Notes: a model not told the origin generated them from the sequence alone. Numbered from the stretch's first letter, positions 22,567-31,461 are shown. The stretch is DNA of 43,413 bases from an uncultured Parasphingopyxis sp. (GCF_937129435.1 NZ_CAKZNF010000026.1:1-43413), one strand, 5' to 3'. Numbers and translations are program-made.

Positions 22567-24920
22567 GATTGGCCTCCGGCGCGGGCGTGGCGATCGAGCG
22601 CGTCGGAGATGGCTTCCCGGTCGTAGCGGAAGACCGCGTCGCCGCTGCTCCTGTCGTCCGAGAGGCGAAGAACTGGCGCCGCCGCCTCATCAAATCCGAC
22701 GGTATCCGCGTTCGCCTCGATCACCAGATCGACGGGCCCATCGGTCGCCTCATTATCGAATACGACGCGATAGCCTGCCATTTCGACGAGCGGCCGCAGA
22801 ATTTCTTGCCGCCAATGATCGCCGCCGCCGACGATCCGGCAGAGCTTCGACGCCGCTTCGGCACTTCGGTCGGCAAATTCTGCGAACAAATCATGGCTGT
22901 CGAGAAGCTCGATCGGTACGTCGTCCTGATTGACGATGCCCGCGATGCGGCCGGGTTCGCGCACCGGGCGGAACGCACCGTCGAGCGTCGCAATATCGGC
23001 GGGGCCGCCGATCGCATAGGCGATGTCCGTTTCGCCGTCGGTCAGTCTGAGCATGGTGATCGTCCCGCTTTCGGGCAGAGGCCCGGCGGCGATAACCGGC
23101 AGAATCTCTCCACCGAGCGTAAGATGGAGCTGTCCGGCACGATTCCTGACATGCTGTGCTTCCACCTTGATCACGCGATCGACGATGCCGATCCGAACGG
23201 CGCGGCGGACCTGATCGCAATCGTCGAAGACCAGCGCCTGAATATCGCTGCGCGAAACGACACGGGCGGGATCCTCGGACGTCGCTTCTCCGGCCTTGAG
23301 GTTCAACCGCAGGCCCGCCTTGTCGGCAATCCCGGCGATATCGAGCAGCAGGAGAGGCAGTCCCGTGTCCGGTAGCGCCGACCCGGCGAACATCCCCGTT
23401 GCCATGACCACGGGCGCCAGCGGTTTGACGACGAGATCCTCATGTCCCACCGTCCGGTCGAGCGCCAGAGCATAGCGCTCGCCCTTGCGGGGCGACACGA
23501 TGACCGCGAAGCGCTCGTCGCACGATGGCGATTCCTCGCCGAACAGCCCCGAAAGACGAACCAGCGGCATGTGCGCGCCGCGCATCATCAGGAGTTCGCC
23601 GCCGCCGACCCGTTGCACCTGGGCGTGGTCCGAGGCGAGGCTCACGATCTCGCCGATCATCGGTCGCGGGATGGCGTAGATTTCTTCGCCACAGCCCACG
23701 ACAAGCGACGGAATGATCGTCAGCGTCAACGGCACGTTGAGTCGGAAGGTCGTTCCAATTCCCGCCAGGCTCTCGACCGAAATCGTTCCGCCAAGGCGTT
23801 CGACATTGGTGCGAACGACGTCCATGCCGACGCCGCGCCCGGAAATCTCGCTGACCTTTTCGGCCGTTGTGAGGCCGGGATGGAAGATGAGATCGTCACG
23901 CTCGGCATCGCTCAAATTCGCGATATCGCTTTCGGCCACGACACCCGCCGCAACGGCCTTTTCGAGCAACTTGGCGCGATCAATGCCGGCCCCGTCATCG
24001 GAAATCACGATCTCGATCCGGTTGCCGGTCTGCCGCGCGGCCACCGAAAGCCGGCCCTCGGGCAGCTTTTCGGCTGCCAGCCGCACATCCTCGCTCTCGA
24101 TGCCATGATCGATCGCATTGCGGACGATATGGGTGAGCGGATCGCGCAGCATCTCGATCATTTCGCGGTCGAGTTCGACGTCCGATCCATCGATATCAAG
24201 CGCGACCGACTTGCCGAGCTGCCCCGATATATCGCGGACCAGCCGCGGCAGCGCGGCGAACAGGCTTTCGATCCGTTGCATCCGCGTCCAGCTGATCCTG
24301 TCGCGCAGGTCGGTGATCGAACTCGACAGCCGTTCGAAGGCCAGGTCGAGACCGTCGCTATCGCCGACAGCAAAGCGGCGCGCGAATTCATTGCGCGAAA
24401 GGACGAGGTCGGAAACGCCCGCCATCAACTGGTCGAGCAGCTCGACCGGGACCCTGATGCTGCGAACCGGTCCGCGCGGCACGGATGGTTCGGATGGTGC
24501 GCCTGCAGAGTCATCGAGACTCGCCGTAAACTGCTGGCGACCGGGCGTCTTTTCCTGGGTCAGCGCAGCAATCAGCGGCTCGTCGTACGCATCGATCTCC
24601 TCGCCATTGTCGAGCGCTTCCGTCAATTCCCCGATGCGGTCGATAATCGCCAATATGGCGGAAACGAGCGCGGCATTCGGTTCGCGGGTGCCGGCGCGCA
24701 ACTCGGACAGCACATCCTCGGCGGCATGGCTGAGCCGCTGATGACGCGGCAGATCGAGGAAACCGCTGCTTCCTTTCACCGTGTGAACGAAACGGAAAAT
24801 CTCGTCGAGGCGCTTCCTGTCCGCCGGATCGCGCTCCCAGGCGACCAGTTCGCCCGAGACATGTTGGAGCATGTCGCGCGTTTCGCTGATAAATTCGGCT
24901 ATGATTTCGTCCATCGCCAC
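22563..24920 (-). CDS. cheA: Chemotaxis histidine kinase CheA with extra C-terminal CheW-like and degenerate receiver-like regions
   Basis: CheA phosphorylates CheY and CheB in response to receptors. The 785-aa protein has the Hpt domain with His46 in FVHTVKGSSGF, a short linker in place of a P2 domain, the dimerisation helices from about residue 165, and the kinase domain (N box IVRNAIDHGIE, G boxes SDDGAGIDRAKLL and GRGVGMDVV, GIGTTFRLN). A P5 CheW-like domain follows (about 410-545). The remaining 230 residues contain a second CheW-like stretch (ALVFDDCDQVRRAVRIG onward) and a region that reads like a receiver (GGGDHWRQEILRPLVEMAGY...) but with DLVIEANAD where the phospho-Asp motif should be. 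It heads the cheA-cheW-cheY-cheB-cheR cluster. Confidence 0.94.
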   Translation of the reverse strand: MAMDEIIAEFISETRDMLQHVSGELVAWERDPADRKRLDEIFRFVHTVKGSSGFLDLPRHQRLSHAAEDVLSELRAGTREPNAALVSAILAIIDRIGELTEALDNGEEIDAYDEPLIAALTQEKTPGRQQFTASLDDSAGAPSEPSVPRGPVRSIRVPVELLDQLMAGVSDLVLSRNEFARRFAVGDSDGLDLAFERLSSSITDLRDRISWTRMQRIESLFAALPRLVRDISGQLGKSVALDIDGSDVELDREMIEMLRDPLTHIVRNAIDHGIESEDVRLAAEKLPEGRLSVAARQTGNRIEIVISDDGAGIDRAKLLEKAVAAGVVAESDIANLSDAERDDLIFHPGLTTAEKVSEISGRGVGMDVVRTNVERLGGTISVESLAGIGTTFRLNVPLTLTIIPSLVVGCGEEIYAIPRPMIGEIVSLASDHAQVQRVGGGELLMMRGAHMPLVRLSGLFGEESPSCDERFAVIVSPRKGERYALALDRTVGHEDLVVKPLAPVVMATGMFAGSALPDTGLPLLLLDIAGIADKAGLRLNLKAGEATSEDPARVVSRSDIQALVFDDCDQVRRAVRIGIVDRVIKVEAQHVRNRAGQLHLTLGGEILPVIAAGPLPESGTITMLRLTDGETDIAYAIGGPADIATLDGAFRPVREPGRIAGIVNQDDVPIELLDSHDLFAEFADRSAEAASKLCRIVGGGDHWRQEILRPLVEMAGYRVVFDNEATDGPVDLVIEANADTVGFDEAAAPVLRLSDDRSSGDAVFRYDREAISDALDRHARAGGQS

Positions 24921-24985
24921 CGTCCGGAATGCCCCGAACCCGGCTATGGCCGATGATGGTTAAGAAGCGGTTTCCTTGCGTCGCT

Positions 24986-25615
24986 TCACGACGCGAAGGC
25001 AGCGCCGAACAGCAGGACGTTTTCCTCCGGCTCCGACACCTGGATCTCGCCGCCACCCTGCCGGACGAGGACATGGGCCAGCCAGGCGGCCGCAGCACGG
25101 GGCGTCAACCCGTCTTCACCCGTTTTGCCGAGCAGGGCGTTCTTCAGCTCGGGATCGAGGATCAGCCGCTCGCCTTCGGCGCGAACGACGATCTCGTCCT
25201 GTTCCGCCCCGACGAGCAGCTTCCCGCCGCGCACCATCGCATCCGCCGCGATCAGCGCGAGGTTGAGGAGAACCTTGATCTTCGCCTTCGCCATGGTCGA
25301 CGGGCCGACCATCCATTCCAGATCGATCCGGCCCTTCGTACCGATCAGTCCCTCGATCGCCGTCTGTGCCTCGCGCGCATCGATTTCGTCCTCGAACCCG
25401 CCCGCTGCACCGAAGGCCAGCCGGAAGAATTTGAGCTTCGCCGCCGATGTCCGCGCGCTTTCACCGAGCAGCTCGACGCAGCGCTCGCGCATTTCCGGAT
25501 CATGTTCGTCCGCGAGCAGCTCGACGCCATTGTTGAGCGCGCCGATCGGGCTCAGCAGGTCGTGACAGAGTCGCGACGCCAAAAGGCTCGCAAATTCTAC
25601 GCTTTTCTCGTCCAT
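24986..25615 (-). CDS. chpT: Histidine phosphotransferase ChpT
   Basis: ChpT passes phosphate from CckA to CtrA and CpdR in alphaproteobacterial cell-cycle control. The 209-aa protein has the phospho-His region LLASRLCHDLLSPIGALNNG, the family hallmark, followed by DPEMRERCVELLGESARTS and a degenerate ATPase-like C-terminal domain without a nucleotide-binding box. The start at 25615 (MDEKSVEF) or 25627 (MRGRMDEK) cannot be separated by sequence. It is immediately upstream of cheA on the same strand with a 65-nt gap. Confidence 0.9.
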   Translation of the reverse strand: MDEKSVEFASLLASRLCHDLLSPIGALNNGVELLADEHDPEMRERCVELLGESARTSAAKLKFFRLAFGAAGGFEDEIDAREAQTAIEGLIGTKGRIDLEWMVGPSTMAKAKIKVLLNLALIAADAMVRGGKLLVGAEQDEIVVRAEGERLILDPELKNALLGKTGEDGLTPRAAAAWLAHVLVRQGGGEIQVSEPEENVLLFGAAFAS

Positions 25616-25655
25616 TCGGCCCCGCATCGCGTTGCAATTGTTGGCGTGCTGGCAC

Positions 25656-26075
25656 CTATTGGCCCTCGCTCCCGTCGCTGGCAAGGCAAAGCTCCACAGC
25701 GGCGAATTGCCCCGGCGCAACGACCTGCCAGGCCGCCATCCGCCCCGACGCCACGATAATCCAGTATCGGCCGACATCGAGCGCCATTTCCCGGTCCCGG
25801 TCCGACGGTTGGGCCTCGCCGCACGGATGCGAATGGAAATGACCGAGGACGCGGTATTTTCCCGCCCGCTCGTCCCGAATGGCGGCGAACAGCGCCGATG
25901 GGTCGATTTCGAAGGCAATGGCCGGATTCCGGGCTCTGTTGGGGGTCGGAACCGCGCGCTCGACATGCCCCGAACGGCCTATCAGCAGGCCGCAAGCCTC
26001 CACAGTCGGCGTCGCGGCGCAATGCTCGAGAACCCTATCGTGCGCGGACCTTGCAATATTCAGCTTCACGACCAC
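25656..26075 (-). CDS. JAMM/MPN+ family metalloprotease
   Basis: JAMM proteins are zinc isopeptidases or proteases. The 139-aa protein has the full signature: an upstream Glu (PTVEACGLLIG), then HFHSHPCGEAQPSDRD, i.e. HxHP-x7-SxxD. Bacterial stand-alone members are of uncertain function. Some act with sulfur-carrier proteins in cysteine or cofactor synthesis, others in phage defence. No ATG is available at the N-terminus. GTG at 26075 or 26069 is likely. It diverges from rluD with about 24 nt between start codons and is 28 nt from the upstream end of chpT. Confidence 0.85.
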   Translation of the reverse strand: MVVKLNIARSAHDRVLEHCAATPTVEACGLLIGRSGHVERAVPTPNRARNPAIAFEIDPSALFAAIRDERAGKYRVLGHFHSHPCGEAQPSDRDREMALDVGRYWIIVASGRMAAWQVVAPGQFAAVELCLASDGSEGQ

Positions 26076-26099
26076 ATCGCTACGGCAGGAACGGGGCCC

Positions 26100-27044
26100 A
26101 TGTCGACAATTCGCGCGATCATTCCGGCGGAAGCCGATGGCTGGCGGCTCGACCGCGCTCTGGCGGCCGCCTTGCCCGACCATTCGCGCGAGCGGCTCAA
26201 GAAGCTCATTGCGAGCGGACAGGTGACGGACGATAACGGAAAGGCCGTGCGTGACGTCAAGGCGTCGGCGACCCCGGGAGCGGCCTACAACCTTGTCATT
26301 CCCAAACCCGAGCCGATGGCGGCTGCCGCGCAGGACATTCCGCTCGCCGTCGCCTATGAGGACGAGCATCTGATCGTCGTCGACAAGCCGGCGGGTCTCG
26401 TCGTGCACCCGGCGGCGGGCAATCCCGACGGAACGCTTGTGAACGCGCTGCTCCATCATTGCGCCGGTTCGCTCTCGGGCATCGGAGGGGTTTCGCGCCC
26501 GGGAATCGTCCATCGTATCGACAAGGACACGTCGGGGCTCATCGTCGCCGCGAAGACCGACAAGGCGCATGAAGGCCTTGCGAGGCAGTTTGCCGCTCAC
26601 TCTATTGATCGTGTTTACAAGGCAATAGCGTCCGGCATTGTCATGCAATCGGAAGGAACGGTCGAGACGCATCTGGCCCGTTCGTCGCAGAATCGGCAGA
26701 AGATGGCGGTTGTCGACGCTCCACGCGGAAAAAGGGCGGTGACCCATTTTCGCCGGATAGAGGCGCTGAACGAGGCGACTCTGGTCGAATGCCGGCTCGA
26801 AACCGGTCGGACCCATCAGGTCCGCGTGCATATGGCACATCTCGGTCATGCGCTGGTTGGCGACCCGGTCTACGGACGCCCGCGCAAGGCGCACCGCAAG
26901 CTGTTGGACACGTTGGGTTTTCACCGGCAGGCGCTGCATGCTGCCCGGCTCGGTTTCACCCATCCGGTGACGAGAAAAACTATAGCCCTGGAAAGCGATT
27001 TGCCGGGTGATATTCAGGAACTATATAGGGTATTGAACGTATAA
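26100..27044 (+). CDS. rluD: RluA-family 23S rRNA pseudouridine synthase (RluD-like)
   Basis: RluD makes pseudouridines in helix 69 of 23S rRNA. The 314-aa protein has an N-terminal S4 RNA-binding domain (RLDRALAAALPDHSRERLKK), the catalytic Asp in VHRIDKDTSGLIVAAK, the DKPAGLVVHPAAGNPDGTLV motif and LETGRTHQVRVHMAHLGH. The ATG at 26100 begins MSTIRAIIPAEADG. A longer in-frame reading overlaps the JAMM gene and is not coding. Substrate assignment as RluD versus RluC is by length and S4 domain only. rpoH follows 56 nt later. Confidence 0.92.
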   Translation: MSTIRAIIPAEADGWRLDRALAAALPDHSRERLKKLIASGQVTDDNGKAVRDVKASATPGAAYNLVIPKPEPMAAAAQDIPLAVAYEDEHLIVVDKPAGLVVHPAAGNPDGTLVNALLHHCAGSLSGIGGVSRPGIVHRIDKDTSGLIVAAKTDKAHEGLARQFAAHSIDRVYKAIASGIVMQSEGTVETHLARSSQNRQKMAVVDAPRGKRAVTHFRRIEALNEATLVECRLETGRTHQVRVHMAHLGHALVGDPVYGRPRKAHRKLLDTLGFHRQALHAARLGFTHPVTRKTIALESDLPGDIQELYRVLNV

Positions 27045-27100
27045 GAATCGTCAGCAAATCCGGGATTTTCCGGCGTCTGACAGGGAGCAGATTACCAGAC

Positions 27101-27997
27101 ATGGCAAACGCAATGGCCACGATTCCTGCAATCGGCGGCGAAAACAGCCTCAACCGGTACATGACGGAAATCAAGAAGTTTCCGATCTTGAGCCAGGAAG
27201 AGGAATATATGCTCGCCAAGCGCTTTGAAGAACATGGCGACCGCGAAGCGGCGCAACAGCTCGTCACGTCCCATCTCCGCCTCGTGGCGAAGATCGCGAT
27301 GGGCTATCGCGGCTACGGCCTGCCCGTCAGCGAGCTGATCTCCGAAGGCAATATCGGCCTGATGCAGGGCGTAAAAAAGTTCGAGGCCGACCGCGGCTTC
27401 CGCCTCGCCACTTATGCTATGTGGTGGATTCGCGCCTCCATCCAGGAATATATCCTGCGTTCGTGGAGCCTTGTGAAGATGGGCACCACAGCGGCGCAGA
27501 AGAAGCTGTTTTTCAACCTTCGCAAAATGAAGGCGCGGCTGAACGCGTTCGAAGACGGCGACTTGCGCCCCGAAGATGTCGAGAAGATCGCGACCGATCT
27601 CGGCGTGACCCAAGATGAAGTCACTTCGATGAACCGGCGGATGGCGATGGGCGGCGATACGTCGCTCAACGTGCCGATGCGCGAGGACGGCGAAGGGCAG
27701 TGGCAGGATTGGCTCGTGGCCGAAGATCCGCTGCAGGACGAAACCGTCGCCAACGCGCAGGAGGCCGATGTCCGCCGCGAAATGCTGATGGAGGCGATGG
27801 GCGAGCTCAACGAGCGCGAACAGCACATCCTGACCGAACGCAAGCTGACCGACGATCCGCAAACGCTGGAAGAACTGTCCAAGGTCTATGACGTTTCGCG
27901 CGAGCGCATCCGTCAGATCGAGGTCCGCGCGTTCGAGAAGCTGCAAAAGGCGATGATACGGATCGCGGAGGAAAAGCGTCTCCTGCCCGCAAGCTAA
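27101..27997 (+). CDS. rpoH: RNA polymerase sigma-32 factor RpoH
   Basis: RpoH directs the heat-shock regulon. The 298-aa protein shows region 2 (ISEGNIGLMQGVKKFEADRG, ATYAMWWIRASIQEYILRSW), the RpoH box QKKLFFNLR (about residues 133-141), which is the diagnostic feature, and region 4 ending in VSRERIRQIEVRAFEKLQKA. GGGAG precedes the ATG by 12 nt. The rpoH leader is only 56 nt after rluD. I see no obvious thermosensor fold but cannot compute one. Confidence 0.96.
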   Translation: MANAMATIPAIGGENSLNRYMTEIKKFPILSQEEEYMLAKRFEEHGDREAAQQLVTSHLRLVAKIAMGYRGYGLPVSELISEGNIGLMQGVKKFEADRGFRLATYAMWWIRASIQEYILRSWSLVKMGTTAAQKKLFFNLRKMKARLNAFEDGDLRPEDVEKIATDLGVTQDEVTSMNRRMAMGGDTSLNVPMREDGEGQWQDWLVAEDPLQDETVANAQEADVRREMLMEAMGELNEREQHILTERKLTDDPQTLEELSKVYDVSRERIRQIEVRAFEKLQKAMIRIAEEKRLLPAS

Positions 27998-28040
27998 GCT
28001 TTCGCTGGAATGACGCCATGGTGTTGGCTAGTCCGGCACC

Positions 28041-28709
28041 ATGGTTCGCGCGCTCAAATTCGTTTTCAAGACAATTTTGTGGTTTCTGGCGATCACCATC
28101 CTCTGGGTGGTGATTTACCGCTTCATCGCGCCCCCCATCACGCTGACGATGGTATTCGACGAGAACGGCGCGACCCGCGAATGGCGGAGCCTGTCGGAGA
28201 TCGATCGCGACATGGCGGTCGCAGCGATCGCGGCGGAGGATGGCAATTTCTGCCTGCATAGCGGCTTCGATTATGAAGCGATCCGCCAGGCATGGGAGGA
28301 ACGCCAGGCCGGGCGCCGGCAGCGCGGCGGTTCGACGATCAGCCAGCAGACGGCCAAGAACGTGTTCCTGTGGCAAGGAGGCGGCTGGTTCCGCAAGGGG
28401 CTGGAGGCGTATTTCACCGTCCTGATCGAGCTGCTCTGGGGCAAGGAGCGGATCATGGAGGTCTATCTCAATGTCGCGGAAACCGGGATCGGCACCTATG
28501 GTGCCGAGGCAGGTTCGAACCGCTATTTCGATCACGATGCGTCGACCATGAGCGACATCGAAGGGGCGCGGATCGCAGCGATCCTGCCTGACCCCAAGAG
28601 CCGTGACGCGCGCAATCCGGGCGGCTGGACGGCTCAATATGGCAATCGGATCGCCGCGCGGATGGCGCAAGTGCGCGCCAGTCCGCTCGACGACTGCATT
28701 CCGGAATAG
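28041..28709 (+). CDS. mtgA: Monofunctional peptidoglycan transglycosylase MtgA
   Basis: MtgA polymerises lipid II into glycan strands. The 222-aa protein has an N-terminal membrane anchor (about residues 5-26) and a GT51 domain: AAIAAEDGNFCLHSGFD (catalytic Glu in the EDxxF motif), RGGSTISQQTAKNVFLW, KERIMEVYLNVAETGIGTYG. There is no transpeptidase domain. The Cys in GNFCLHSG is common in this subfamily. Its stop lies three bases from the stop of the convergent gene. Confidence 0.95.
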   Translation: MVRALKFVFKTILWFLAITILWVVIYRFIAPPITLTMVFDENGATREWRSLSEIDRDMAVAAIAAEDGNFCLHSGFDYEAIRQAWEERQAGRRQRGGSTISQQTAKNVFLWQGGGWFRKGLEAYFTVLIELLWGKERIMEVYLNVAETGIGTYGAEAGSNRYFDHDASTMSDIEGARIAAILPDPKSRDARNPGGWTAQYGNRIAARMAQVRASPLDDCIPE

Positions 28710-28712
28710 GCG

Positions 28713-29012
28713 TTAATTGCCGCTTAGGTTGCCTGCCGCTTCCTCGGCGGCGTCACCGGCCTGTTGTGCGGCATCGCCGACATCGCCGGCGGCTTCGGTG
28801 ATGGCTTCGGTTTCGAGCGCCTCATTGCCGCTCATTTGCGTGAAAAAGTAAATGCCGGCGATCACGGCGACGATCAGAACGATGGCGATGACCCAGCCTG
28901 CCCCGCCGCCGGATTTTTCGACGACAACGGTGTGCGGTGCTTCGTCGCTGCGCTCGACTGTCTTTTCACGGGTGACGCCGTCGTCCCGTTCGGTAACGCG
29001 TTCTTCGGTCAT
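28713..29012 (-). CDS. Unknown 99-aa single-membrane-span protein
   Basis: I do not recognise the family. The N-terminal 35 residues are charged (MTEERVTERDDGVTREKTVE...). One strong membrane segment follows at about residues 39-59 (AGWVIAIVLIVAVIAGIYFF), then an Ala/Glu/Asp-rich C-terminal amphipathic stretch (EAAGDVGDAAQQAGDAAEEA). Codon use is normal and an AAGGAG site precedes the ATG, so it is real. It is monocistronic or the last gene after ybaB with a 78-nt gap. Confidence 0.78.
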   Translation of the reverse strand: MTEERVTERDDGVTREKTVERSDEAPHTVVVEKSGGGAGWVIAIVLIVAVIAGIYFFTQMSGNEALETEAITEAAGDVGDAAQQAGDAAEEAAGNLSGN

Positions 29013-29090
29013 GACTTCAAACTCCTTGCAGTATGCGCGTTAAACGGCGCATGCGGCACCGGAGTTCCCGAAAATCTGCGAAGGCGTGTC

Positions 29091-29414
29091 CTAGAAAGGC
29101 AGTTTGAATCCGGGCGGCAGCGGAAGACCGCTGGTCATCTTGCTCATCTCTTCCTGGCTTCTCGCGTCCGCCTTGACCCGCGCATCGTTGAGCGCGGCGG
29201 CGATCAGGTCTTCGAGCACGCCCTTTTCGTCCGGCGTCAACAGTGAATCGTCGATGGCGACGCCGAGGATCGTTCCCTTGGCGCTGGCGCGGACCTTGAC
29301 GAGCCCGCCACCCGCCACGCCCTCGACCTCGATCTTCTCGAGGCCTTCCTGCGCCTTTTTCAGCTCTTCCTGCACATTCTGTGCAGCCTTCATAATGTCT
29401 TCGAAATTCTGCAT
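29091..29414 (-). CDS. ybaB: YbaB/EbfC nucleoid-associated protein
   Basis: This is a small DNA-binding protein of 107 aa: [40 protein letters not shown] and [20 protein letters not shown] are family hallmarks, with a Met/Gly-rich end ([13 protein letters not shown]). It follows dnaX with a three-base gap, the conserved dnaX-ybaB pair of many bacteria. recR, usually next, is absent: the following gene is the unknown membrane protein. Confidence 0.95.
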   Translation of the reverse strand: MQNFEDIMKAAQNVQEELKKAQEGLEKIEVEGVAGGGLVKVRASAKGTILGVAIDDSLLTPDEKGVLEDLIAAALNDARVKADARSQEEMSKMTSGLPLPPGFKLPF

Positions 29415-29417
29415 CGC

Positions 29418-31082
29418 TCAGGCGCTCCCTTTGCCAAGCTTGTAGTCGATCAGTTCGGCGTCCGGAAACGCCTCGAAGGCGGCCTTTACCACCGGGGATT
29501 CCAGCACATCCTTGCGTTCCTTGTCCGCCGCAGCCTGTTCGCGCTGGCGGAGCGAGGGTTCCGCCTCGCCATCGCCCAGTTCGACGGTCCAATGCTCGTC
29601 CGTCAACCGCTTCAATATGGCCGCCAGGTCACGGTTCCAACCCTCCGGCATCGGTTTCAGCGGTTTGAGGATCAGAGACGGCGGCTCGTATCGGATCACG
29701 CCGACATCGTCATGGAGTTGCACCGCGAGGCTCTGTTCCTGCCCCTCCTCCACCCGTTTCACTAATGCCCCAAAATCGGCGGGGAGAGTGGCGCTGGTAT
29801 TGCTTCCCGGGGCAGACGGCGCCGTCGCAGCCGGGCCGGCGGACAACTCACCGCTTTCCAGCTTGCGCGCCAGATCGCCCGGATCGGGAAGCCCCGCGGC
29901 ATGCACCACGCGCAGCAATGCCATCTCCGCCGCCTGCAATGGCATCGGCGCGGTCTCGACCTCGTGAAGCCCCTTGAGCAGAAGCTGCCAGATCCGGTGA
30001 AGCTGGGCGAAACTCAGCCGGCTCGCCCAGTCGGACAGGGCTGCGCGCTCATCTTCCGACAGCGCCGGATCGTCGACCCCGGCGACCTTGGCCCGCGTCA
30101 CGCCATGCGACACTTCGAGCAACCCGCGAAACAGCGCCGCCGGATCGACTCCATAATCGTACTGCGACTGGATCGAGGCCAGCACACCATCGGCATCGCC
30201 CTCGAGCAATTGTCCGTAAAGCTGTCGCACCGCGCCGCGATCGGACAGGCCCAGCATCTCGCGCACCTGATCCGCCGTCACCGTCTCGACACTGTGCGCG
30301 ATCGCCTGGTCGAGGATGGACAGCCCGTCACGCGCCGATCCTTCAGCCGCCTTCGCGATCAGCGCCAGCGCTTCCTCCTCGGCATCGACCTTCTCCTGAT
30401 CGCACACCCATCGGAAATGCGCGGCCAAGACATCGGCCGGAATACGGCGCAGGTCGAAGCGCTGGCAGCGCGACAGCACCGTCAGCGGCAGCTTGTTGAC
30501 CTCGGTGGTGGCAAAAAGGAATTTCACATGGGGCGGCGGTTCCTCGAGCGTCTTCAAAAGGCCGTTGAACGCGGCCTTGGACAGCATGTGGACCTCGTCG
30601 ATAATGTAGATCTTGTAGCGCGCCGAAACCGCCGCATAGCGCACCGCCTCGATGATCTCACGGATATCGTCGATGCCGGTATGGCTTGCCGCGTCCATTT
30701 CGACGACATCGATATGCCGCCCCTCGGCGATCGCCTTGCAGGGCTCGCATTCGCCGCAGGGATGGATGGTCGGACCGCCCTCCCCGTCCGGACCGACGCA
30801 ATTGAGCGCCTTGGCGATCAGGCGAGCCGTCGATGTCTTGCCGACCCCGCGCACGCCAGTGAGCAGGAAGGCATGCGCCAGACGATCGCGCTTGATCGCG
30901 TTGGCGAGCGTCTGGACCATCGCGTCCTGGCCGATCAGTTCGTCGAAATTCTGCGGCCGGTATTTGCGCGCGAGCACGCGGTAGGGAGAGGTCGCTGCGG
31001 GTTTTTCCTGCTGCGGCGGTTCGTCGAGGCCGAGCCCGGGTCCTTCCGGCGGCGCTTCGGTGGTGGTGTCGGAATCGGTCAC
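29418..31082 (-). CDS. dnaX: DNA polymerase III subunit gamma/tau
   Basis: DnaX is the clamp-loader ATPase and organises the replisome. The 554-aa protein has an N-terminal extension of about 30 residues, then YRVLARKYRPQNFDELIGQD, Walker A GVRGVGKTS (about 76-84), a zinc-binding set of Cys at about 95, 109, 112 and 115, IIDEVHMLSKAAFNGLLKTL (Walker B) and SRCQRFDLRRI. Domain III and the C-terminal tau-like part follow. I see no A7G-type slippery sequence, so a separate gamma form by frameshift is not evident. ffs is upstream and ybaB downstream on the same strand. Confidence 0.96.
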   Translation of the reverse strand: MTDSDTTTEAPPEGPGLGLDEPPQQEKPAATSPYRVLARKYRPQNFDELIGQDAMVQTLANAIKRDRLAHAFLLTGVRGVGKTSTARLIAKALNCVGPDGEGGPTIHPCGECEPCKAIAEGRHIDVVEMDAASHTGIDDIREIIEAVRYAAVSARYKIYIIDEVHMLSKAAFNGLLKTLEEPPPHVKFLFATTEVNKLPLTVLSRCQRFDLRRIPADVLAAHFRWVCDQEKVDAEEEALALIAKAAEGSARDGLSILDQAIAHSVETVTADQVREMLGLSDRGAVRQLYGQLLEGDADGVLASIQSQYDYGVDPAALFRGLLEVSHGVTRAKVAGVDDPALSEDERAALSDWASRLSFAQLHRIWQLLLKGLHEVETAPMPLQAAEMALLRVVHAAGLPDPGDLARKLESGELSAGPAATAPSAPGSNTSATLPADFGALVKRVEEGQEQSLAVQLHDDVGVIRYEPPSLILKPLKPMPEGWNRDLAAILKRLTDEHWTVELGDGEAEPSLRQREQAAADKERKDVLESPVVKAAFEAFPDAELIDYKLGKGSA

Positions 31083-31147
31083 GCGATCAGACTAGCCGTC
31101 CCGATAGGCGAAGTCGAAGGTGTAATGCAGAAGCGCCCAGCATTGAA

Positions 31148-31214
31148 CAAGTTGACACCGATTGACACCCCCTCGGCCCGCAAGTTGACACCTGTCTGAC
31201 AGCCGGTTGACAAC
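31148..31214. repeat. Helically phased TTGACA repeats between dnaX and ffs
   Basis: TTGACA occurs at 31152, 31162, 31185 and 31207 with a one-mismatch copy (CTGACA) at 31196, all in one orientation. Spacings are 10, 23, 11 and 11 bases, i.e. whole helical turns. Two copies share the longer CAAGTTGACACC. This is most like an iterated protein-binding site upstream of dnaX. Confidence 0.6.
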
Positions 31215-31330
31215 AAACCGCCCTGCCGAAGGCCGCGGCATATCGGCCGCAACTCGCTGTTCCAAAATGAAAATGCGCCTCCATCGCCCGGCGATAACAT
31301 CGGGCCGGCATGTAGGGCAGCAAGAGAGGT

Positions 31331-31419
31331 GGAAGCCGGAACGACCCGCAACGAAATCGTTACGGCTGCTTCCTTCCGGACCTGACCGGGTTGGCGAATG
31401 CTGCGTCCGCCCGACTTCC
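31331..31419 (-). ncRNA. ffs: Signal recognition particle 4.5S RNA
   Basis: On the minus strand the sequence GGTCAGGTCCGGAAGGAAGC, followed by AGCC, is the universally conserved Ffh-binding loop of bacterial SRP RNA. The flanks GGAAGTCGG and CCGGCTTCC pair to close the hairpin, setting the ends here to within a few bases. It is about 89-100 nt. ffh is at 3-4.5 kb and ftsY at 8.5-9.4 kb. dnaX lies downstream on the same strand. Confidence 0.95.
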
Positions 31420-31461
31420 GAAGCGGCATATGGCGCGTCCGACCCGGAAATTCAATGCCGG

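Noticed and set aside
24959..24976. Possible CtrA site upstream of cheA (TTAA-N7-like)
   Set aside because: One half matches TTAAC but the other half is poor, so chance is likely. Worth testing only with binding data.
29418..31082. Programmed frameshift in dnaX giving a gamma form
   Set aside because: No long A-tract followed by G with a hairpin is seen in frame at the expected position.
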